A stretch of DNA of 64,000 nucleotides from Peptoclostridium acidaminophilum DSM 3953 (lineage in GTDB: Bacteria > Bacillota > Clostridia > Peptostreptococcales > Peptostreptococcaceae), in contig NZ_CP007453.1 of NCBI RefSeq assembly GCF_000597865.1, forward strand, positions 744,001 to 808,000, given 5' to 3'. Made by a program: the position numbers and the translations under genes. Numbering within the stretch: position 1 is the first letter of the stretch; every line of letters starts with the position of its first letter. Below are positions 59,771 to 64,000 of the stretch, in pieces. The notes under the pieces were generated by a model. The model did no database searches. It was not told where the DNA came from and saw nothing but the letters and a program-made list of their open reading frames with translations.

Positions 59771-61060
59771 CTATGTCCAGCTTTTCTCCTGTTTTTTTAT
59801 TCCCTTGTATTCCATTATGGCTTTCTTGCTGCCTCTAATGGCCGACTCTATATTTCTTGAAATCATGCCTCTGTCCGTCGGATCCACAAGTATTTCCATA
59901 TCCTTTCCTATGAGCTCGCCGATTTCGTAGCCGAATATCTTCGAAGTCGCAGGTGAGGCCATTTGTATTCTACCCCTTCTGTTTGTAACTACGATCGCAT
60001 CAGGAGAGCATTCCACAAGGCCTCTGTGCAGAGCCTCCGATTCGCTTATCCTTTCCCTTGTCTTCACAACCTCGTCTATGTCTCTAAGCAGGAGCACAAA
60101 ATATCCTCTCAACGGACTGAAGAGGTGCACGGAAACCCACTTGTCCGCATCGCCTACGTAAATCTCATCATCTATCTCCATATCATGCAGCGCCACGTCG
60201 GCATATTTTTTCTGCCAGTTCCTTCCTCCTATCGAGAATGCCTTGAACACCTCGGAAAGACTCTCCTTTTCTGCAAAGCTGCAGCCTGTTATACCCTTGA
60301 ACGAGTTGTTGGCCTCTAGTATCAGGGCATCCTGGGGCTTGCCATATTCGTCGAACAAGATCTGGCAGTACGCAAAGCCGTCAGACATGTTGCTGAAAAG
60401 CGATCTGTACTTGTAGCCTGACACCTCTTCCGCCTGCATTATCTTCTTGACTGACCCGTGGAATATGTCAAACGAAGCATAGGCAAACACGCCTACAGCC
60501 AGGAACTGAATTCCCCTTATTGCCATCCCCGGCAAATCTGCCGACTGGCCCTGGGCCGCAAGCCTCCCCAAGTATTCATACTCTATGCCAAAAAGGCCCG
60601 CTGCCGCGGCCAGAGCAATCTGCCCTTTGCCAGTCCCGAATATCGAAACCATTATAAGGTATACTGTCATTATGAACATCGGCTCGTATAACTGCGACCT
60701 GGCCGCAAGCCTTATGCCTAATATGTCTATTATGAACATGTCTAATACCGTGCATGCCATTATTGCTATGAGCATGCCTGCAGCCTCTTTAGCCCTAGAC
60801 TGAAATATGTATTTTATTGACAGCCCGCTTGCTACTATTACAGCCACAGCACTTGCATTGACTACCACAATCTTCTTTAGCCCGTATATATTTGAATTCT
60901 CGGCCATCCTTATGTAGGCAAAAAGCAGGCATATCGAAATAGTTATTATATTAACAAATAGGAGATATTTCATTTTTCTCGCAACAACCTGCGAATCTTC
61001 ACCGTAGAGCTCAATTAGCTTCGCAGCAAGCCATTTTGAAGGATTTACAACTTTCACCAT
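59771..61060 (-). CDS. N-terminal half of a membrane PAS-GGDEF protein (frameshifted)
   Basis: About 430 codons. The start at 61060 follows AAGGAGG, five bases upstream; the frame opens at 61222 but lacks a ribosome site there. Six membrane helices (about 30-200) form an integral sensor domain, then PAS domains (about 235-310; 345-end with ALHRGLVECSPDAIVVTNRRGRIQMASPATSKIFGY). It stops at codon 430 (KSWT) just after an A7 run; reading one base differently gives continuation into the GGDEF half at 58845. Whole gene would be about 740 residues. Confidence 0.8.
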   Translation of the reverse strand: MVKVVNPSKWLAAKLIELYGEDSQVVARKMKYLLFVNIITISICLLFAYIRMAENSNIYGLKKIVVVNASAVAVIVASGLSIKYIFQSRAKEAAGMLIAIMACTVLDMFIIDILGIRLAARSQLYEPMFIMTVYLIMVSIFGTGKGQIALAAAAGLFGIEYEYLGRLAAQGQSADLPGMAIRGIQFLAVGVFAYASFDIFHGSVKKIMQAEEVSGYKYRSLFSNMSDGFAYCQILFDEYGKPQDALILEANNSFKGITGCSFAEKESLSEVFKAFSIGGRNWQKKYADVALHDMEIDDEIYVGDADKWVSVHLFSPLRGYFVLLLRDIDEVVKTRERISESEALHRGLVECSPDAIVVTNRRGRIQMASPATSKIFGYEIGELIGKDMEILVDPTDRGMISRNIESAIRGSKKAIMEYKGIKKQEKSWT

Positions 61061-61272
61061 GCGAACCTCCTTCGTTTCGTCAAGTTTGCTTCTATTCCAG
61101 AAATAAAAAGACCTGTCCCTTATAAGTCTTGCCAGCAGGACTTCTGACATAGCTGCTTCTAACTTTATACCCATTTTTCTGACAGTATGCACTAAAACCG
61201 CCAAAATGCTCGGCTTATGCAAAAAAGAATCATGATTAATTTTTGCAATATTGTGAATTTTTCAAAAATATA

Positions 61273-61301
61273 TTGACATTTCGCCTGCGCGGCATTAAAA
61301 T
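61273..61301 (+). promoter_or_regulatory. Promoter of the T-box/threonine dehydratase transcript
   Basis: TTGACA (61273-61278), 17-bp spacer, TAAAAT (61296-61301). Confidence 0.75.
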
Positions 61302-61329
61302 TTTAAATATTAAAGTTTATATTAATCTA

Positions 61330-61596
61330 GTAAATTTAAATATTTCAATGCGTAGATGGAGACAGGCTTTTCAAGGCGGCGCTTGTAGAGAGTCAGTGGG
61401 TGGTGAAAACTGACAGTGCGTTTGAATTGCAAATCACTCCAGAGCAGCATTCTGAATAAAAGTAAGAATTGCCGGCTGGCCCCGATACAAAGCCCAGGGT
61501 TTGATTGAACCTATAAACGAGACGGCTTTTTTTGCCAATTAAGGTGGTACCGCGAGTATACAGCTCGCCCTTGAATTTTTGAGGGCGGGCTTTTTT
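61330..61596 (+). promoter_or_regulatory. T-box leader controlling threonine dehydratase
   Basis: The antiterminator core AAGGTGGTACCGCG (61541-61554) is the universal T-box sequence. A Rho-independent terminator (61563-61596, 9-bp stem then TTTTTT) is downstream. Stem I and AG-bulge-like segments lie upstream. In the specifier loop region (about 61425-61435) AATTGCAAATCACTCC offers ATC followed by A, suggesting isoleucine; ACT (threonine) is the alternative. Threonine dehydratase makes the isoleucine precursor 2-oxobutyrate, so isoleucine-tRNA control is sensible (inference). Confidence 0.95.
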
Positions 61597-61715
61597 GTTT
61601 TCAGCATATCAAGCTGCTGCCGGACATGCCGCTTTGACAAGCGGCATGTCCAATACTACATATGCATAGGCAGCAGTTGCAAATAAAAAAAGAGATTTCA
61701 GGGGGTATTTTTACA

Positions 61716-62960
61716 ATGACAGTAAAGACTTTTTTCAAGAACCTAAACAACGGCGTTGACGTCAGCCTCGAGCAGATGAGAAAGGCTCAGGAACGCATAG
61801 CACCAGTGCTTGAAGACACAAGACTCATAGAGAGCCCAATATTCAGCAAGGAATCGGGAAATCGCGTGTTCATAAAGCCCGAAAACCTTCAGAAGACGGG
61901 AGCATTCAAGATAAGGGGAGCCTACAACAAAATAGCCCAGCTTTCCGACAAGGAAAAGAACATGGGCCTTGTGGCATCGTCAGCAGGCAACCATGCCCAG
62001 GGCGTGGCCCTGGCTTCAAGCCTTCTCGGAGTCAAATCCACAATAGTAATGCCTACAACTACTCCGCTTATAAAGGTGGAGTCCACCAGAGACTACGGCG
62101 CCAATATAGCGCTCTACGGCAACTGCTATGATGATTCCTACAACGAGGCTAGAAGACTTGAAGCGGAGCACGGCTACAAGTTCATACATCCCTTCGACGA
62201 CTGGGACATAATGATAGGCCAGGGCACAATAGGCCTTGAAATAATGGACGAGCTCAAGGACGCAGACATAATACTAGTTCCAGTGGGCGGCGGCGGACTC
62301 ATCAGCGGCGTGGCCCTTGGCGCAAAGCTCCTGAATCCTTCAGTCAAGGTTATAGGAGTAGAGCCTGAAGGCGCTGCCTCAATGAAGGCGTCTCTGGAAA
62401 AAGGCAGCGTTGCAACGCTTGAAAGTGTAAGCACGATAGCCGACGGCGTGGCAGTAAAGACCCCAGGAGAGCTGACATACTCTGTGTGCAAACATCTCGT
62501 GGACGACATAATAACAGTTTCAGACTTCGACCTTATGGAAAGCTTCCTGCTGCTGCTTGAAAAGCACAAAATAGTGGCCGAAAACTCGGGAATACTTCCT
62601 CTTGCCGCGCTCAAGAAGCTGGGTGTAAGGGACAAGAAGGTCGTATGCGTACTCTCAGGAGGAAACATAGATGTAGTAACAGTATCCTCCATGATAAACA
62701 GAGGGCTTGTTAGCAGATCCAGGATATTCTGCTTCTCAGTAGAGCTATTCGACAGGCCGGGAGAGCTGCTCAAGATATCCGAAATACTTGCAAGCGAAAG
62801 AGCAAATGTAATACAGCTTGAGCACAATCAGTTCAAGTCATTCGACAGACTTATGCAAGTGAATCTGGAGGTTACAGTCGAGACCAACGGCAAAATGCAC
62901 GTGGACATGATAACGGCCGCCCTTGAAAAGCATGGCTACAAGATAACAAAGATATACTAA
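61716..62960 (+). CDS. ilvA: Threonine dehydratase (threonine ammonia-lyase) with C-terminal ACT domain, copy 1
   Basis: 414 residues. The PLP-binding fold type II core begins with TRLIESPIF...PENLQKTGAFKIRGAYN (Schiff-base Lys in KTGAFKIRG), with SSAGNHAQGVA and the glycine loop VPVGGGGLISG. The C-terminal part (FSVELFDRPGELLKISEILA) is one ACT domain. This length and single ACT fit the TdcB/IlvA short type. Threonine becomes 2-oxobutyrate and ammonia, for isoleucine synthesis or fermentation. The start at 61716 follows AGGGGG. Preceded by a T-box leader and followed by a near duplicate. Confidence 0.93.
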   Translation: MTVKTFFKNLNNGVDVSLEQMRKAQERIAPVLEDTRLIESPIFSKESGNRVFIKPENLQKTGAFKIRGAYNKIAQLSDKEKNMGLVASSAGNHAQGVALASSLLGVKSTIVMPTTTPLIKVESTRDYGANIALYGNCYDDSYNEARRLEAEHGYKFIHPFDDWDIMIGQGTIGLEIMDELKDADIILVPVGGGGLISGVALGAKLLNPSVKVIGVEPEGAASMKASLEKGSVATLESVSTIADGVAVKTPGELTYSVCKHLVDDIITVSDFDLMESFLLLLEKHKIVAENSGILPLAALKKLGVRDKKVVCVLSGGNIDVVTVSSMINRGLVSRSRIFCFSVELFDRPGELLKISEILASERANVIQLEHNQFKSFDRLMQVNLEVTVETNGKMHVDMITAALEKHGYKITKIY

Positions 62961-62988
62961 AAATATATTTATACTCCGATTAGCATCC

Positions 62989-63024
62989 AGCTCGCCCTAA
63001 TTTTTTAGGGGCGGGCTTTTTTAA
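62989..63024 (+). terminator. Terminator of copy 1, copy of the T-box terminator
   Basis: AGCTCGCCC/GGGCGGGCT stem and TTTTTT tail closely resemble the T-box terminator at 61561-61596. No antiterminator core precedes it here. Confidence 0.9.
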
Positions 63025-63097
63025 TTTCCGGATATCACACTGATAAAGCTCTTCTAAACCTTTTGTTTTTTTCTAAAATATCGTATTTGTTTGTGAA

Positions 63098-63126
63098 TTG
63101 AATACAACTCACTTGTATGTTATTAT
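63098..63126 (+). promoter_or_regulatory. Promoter of threonine dehydratase copy 2
   Basis: TTGAAT (63098-63103), 17-bp spacer, TATTAT (63121-63126), about 80 bases before the second ATG. Confidence 0.6.
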
Positions 63127-63208
63127 ATTCTTAGACAATACAACGAATTTTTATTACATATGGCAGCAGCATACAGACTACAAAAGAAATCCGGGAGGAA
63201 TATTATAA

Positions 63209-64000
63209 ATGCCAGTTAATACATTTTTCAAAAACCCAAACAATGGAATTGATATCAGCCTTGAGCAGATGAGAAGGGCCCAGGAGCGTCTTTCTGCGGT
63301 TATTACCGACACAAGACTCATAGAGAGTCCAATATTCAGCAGCGAATGCGGAAACCGAGTGTTCATAAAGCCCGAGAACCTCCAGAAGACGGGAGCCTTC
63401 AAATTAAGAGGTGCATACAATGCCATCTCCCAGCTTTCCGACAAAGAGAAGAAAATGGGACTTGTAGCATCGTCCGCAGGCAACCATGCCCAGGGAGTGG
63501 CTCTGGCTTCGAGCATGCTCGGTGTAAAATCTACAATAGTAATGCCTACTTCCACTCCTCTTATAAAAGTGGAATCTACAAGGAGCTTCGGCGCGAACAT
63601 AGTGCTCTACGGAGACTGCTATGACGATTCCTACAAGGAAGCCAGAAGGCTTGAAGCCGAGCAGGGCTACAAATTCATACATCCCTTCGACGACTGGGAC
63701 ATAATAATAGGGCAGGGTACTATAGGCCTTGAGATAATGGACGAGCTCAAGGACGCCGACATAATACTAGTTCCAGTGGGCGGCGGCGGACTCGTAAGCG
63801 GAGTGGCCCTTGGCGCAAAGCTCATAAACCCTTCGGTAAAGGTTATAGGAGTAGAGCCTGAAGGCGCTGCCTCAATGAAGGCATCTCTGGAAAAAGGAAG
63901 CATTGCAACGCTTGAAAGTGTAAGCACGATAGCAGACGGCGTGGCCGTAAAGACCCCGGGCGAACTTACATACTCTGTGTGCAAGCACCTCGTAGACGAT
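63209..64000 (+). CDS. Threonine dehydratase, copy 2 (partial, cut by window end)
   Basis: 264 codons from the ATG at 63209 (GGGAGGAA upstream) to the window edge; no stop reached. About 90% identical to copy 1 at protein level by eye, with the same KTGAFKLRGAYN lysine, SSAGNHAQGVA and VPVGGGGLVSG. Differences concentrate in the first 35 residues (e.g. RAQERLSAVITD) and scattered conservative changes. A recent tandem duplicate that has its own promoter and lacks the T-box, so regulation has probably diverged. Confidence 0.93.
   Translation, partial: MPVNTFFKNPNNGIDISLEQMRRAQERLSAVITDTRLIESPIFSSECGNRVFIKPENLQKTGAFKLRGAYNAISQLSDKEKKMGLVASSAGNHAQGVALASSMLGVKSTIVMPTSTPLIKVESTRSFGANIVLYGDCYDDSYKEARRLEAEQGYKFIHPFDDWDIIIGQGTIGLEIMDELKDADIILVPVGGGGLVSGVALGAKLINPSVKVIGVEPEGAASMKASLEKGSIATLESVSTIADGVAVKTPGELTYSVCKHLVDD

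Noticed and set aside
61330-61596. tRNA gene in the threonine dehydratase leader
   Set aside because: The GGTGGTACCGCG sequence is the T-box antiterminator; no cloverleaf can be drawn. No tRNA or rRNA genes were found in the window.

Overview
The window looks like part of the chromosome of an amino-acid-fermenting, selenium-using anaerobe of the Clostridia (class-level call secure). Two genes with in-frame UGA codons encode glycine-reductase-type selenoproteins, next to a creatinase. There are also selenium-dependent molybdenum-hydroxylase accessory genes, a reverse rubrerythrin, a T-box leader and c-di-GMP-I riboswitches. This gene set resembles Peptoclostridium (Eubacterium) acidaminophilum, which ferments glycine, sarcosine, betaine and creatine; the species call is inference.

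Layout. 1-4.7 kb: end of a CadD-like transporter, a chemoreceptor, a flavodoxin-like protein, a PLP decarboxylase. 4.8-6.1 kb: TnpB-only IS605-type element abutting a half-size permease pair (6.1-7.1 kb), which is divergent from a Crp/Fnr regulator. 8.1-14.8 kb: XdhC, a radical SAM protein, then a tightly packed operon for a molybdenum hydroxylase (FAD and [2Fe-2S] subunits, MoeA-like protein, YqeC, MocA-like protein, YqeB) with no catalytic large subunit present. 15.1-17.5 kb: a periplasmic-binding-domain/PAS/GGDEF/HD-GYP receptor. 17.5-18.4 kb: a Dam-like methylase lacking its catalytic motif. 18.5-28.6 kb: the main system, a creatine-to-sarcosine reductive pathway (grdG-like, selenoprotein grdF-like, BCCT transporter, creatinase, selenoprotein grdA). 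It is preceded by a two-component system whose sensor carries an amino-acid-binding domain and whose regulator is sigma-54 dependent. A -24/-12 promoter and an upstream inverted repeat lie between the regulator and grdG.

28.9-40.5 kb: mostly housekeeping or poorly characterised genes on the minus strand (zinc-ribbon and coiled-coil proteins, a frameshifted bactofilin-like gene, a LuxR-type regulator, PolX, a DODA-type dioxygenase, nitroreductase, NapH-like ferredoxin, TlpA lipoprotein) plus a plus-strand MFS exporter, and several very small membrane proteins. 41-52.5 kb: accessory, c-di-GMP-rich region with a lone HsdR-N-type nuclease, a c-di-GMP riboswitch split by an IS256-family element with an 8-bp target duplication, an HD-GYP protein, reverse rubrerythrin, transposon relics, a GGDEF-EAL protein whose C-terminus appears to be written by an IS256-like end, and a second c-di-GMP riboswitch leading a DUF342/FapA-like gene. 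52.5-64 kb: cyclase-family hydrolase, LysE exporter and Lrp regulator, chemoreceptor, RecD2, a frameshifted PAS-GGDEF gene, and two tandem threonine dehydratase genes, the first under T-box control and the second cut by the window end.

How it fits together (inference): extracellular creatine or a related methylated amine is sensed by the kinase; the sigma-54 activator turns on uptake and cleavage; creatinase makes sarcosine and urea; protein B (GrdF/GrdG) with selenoprotein A releases methylamine and, with protein C encoded elsewhere, yields acetyl phosphate. Several receptors and c-di-GMP enzymes suggest that nutrient sensing is linked to motility or surface behaviour.
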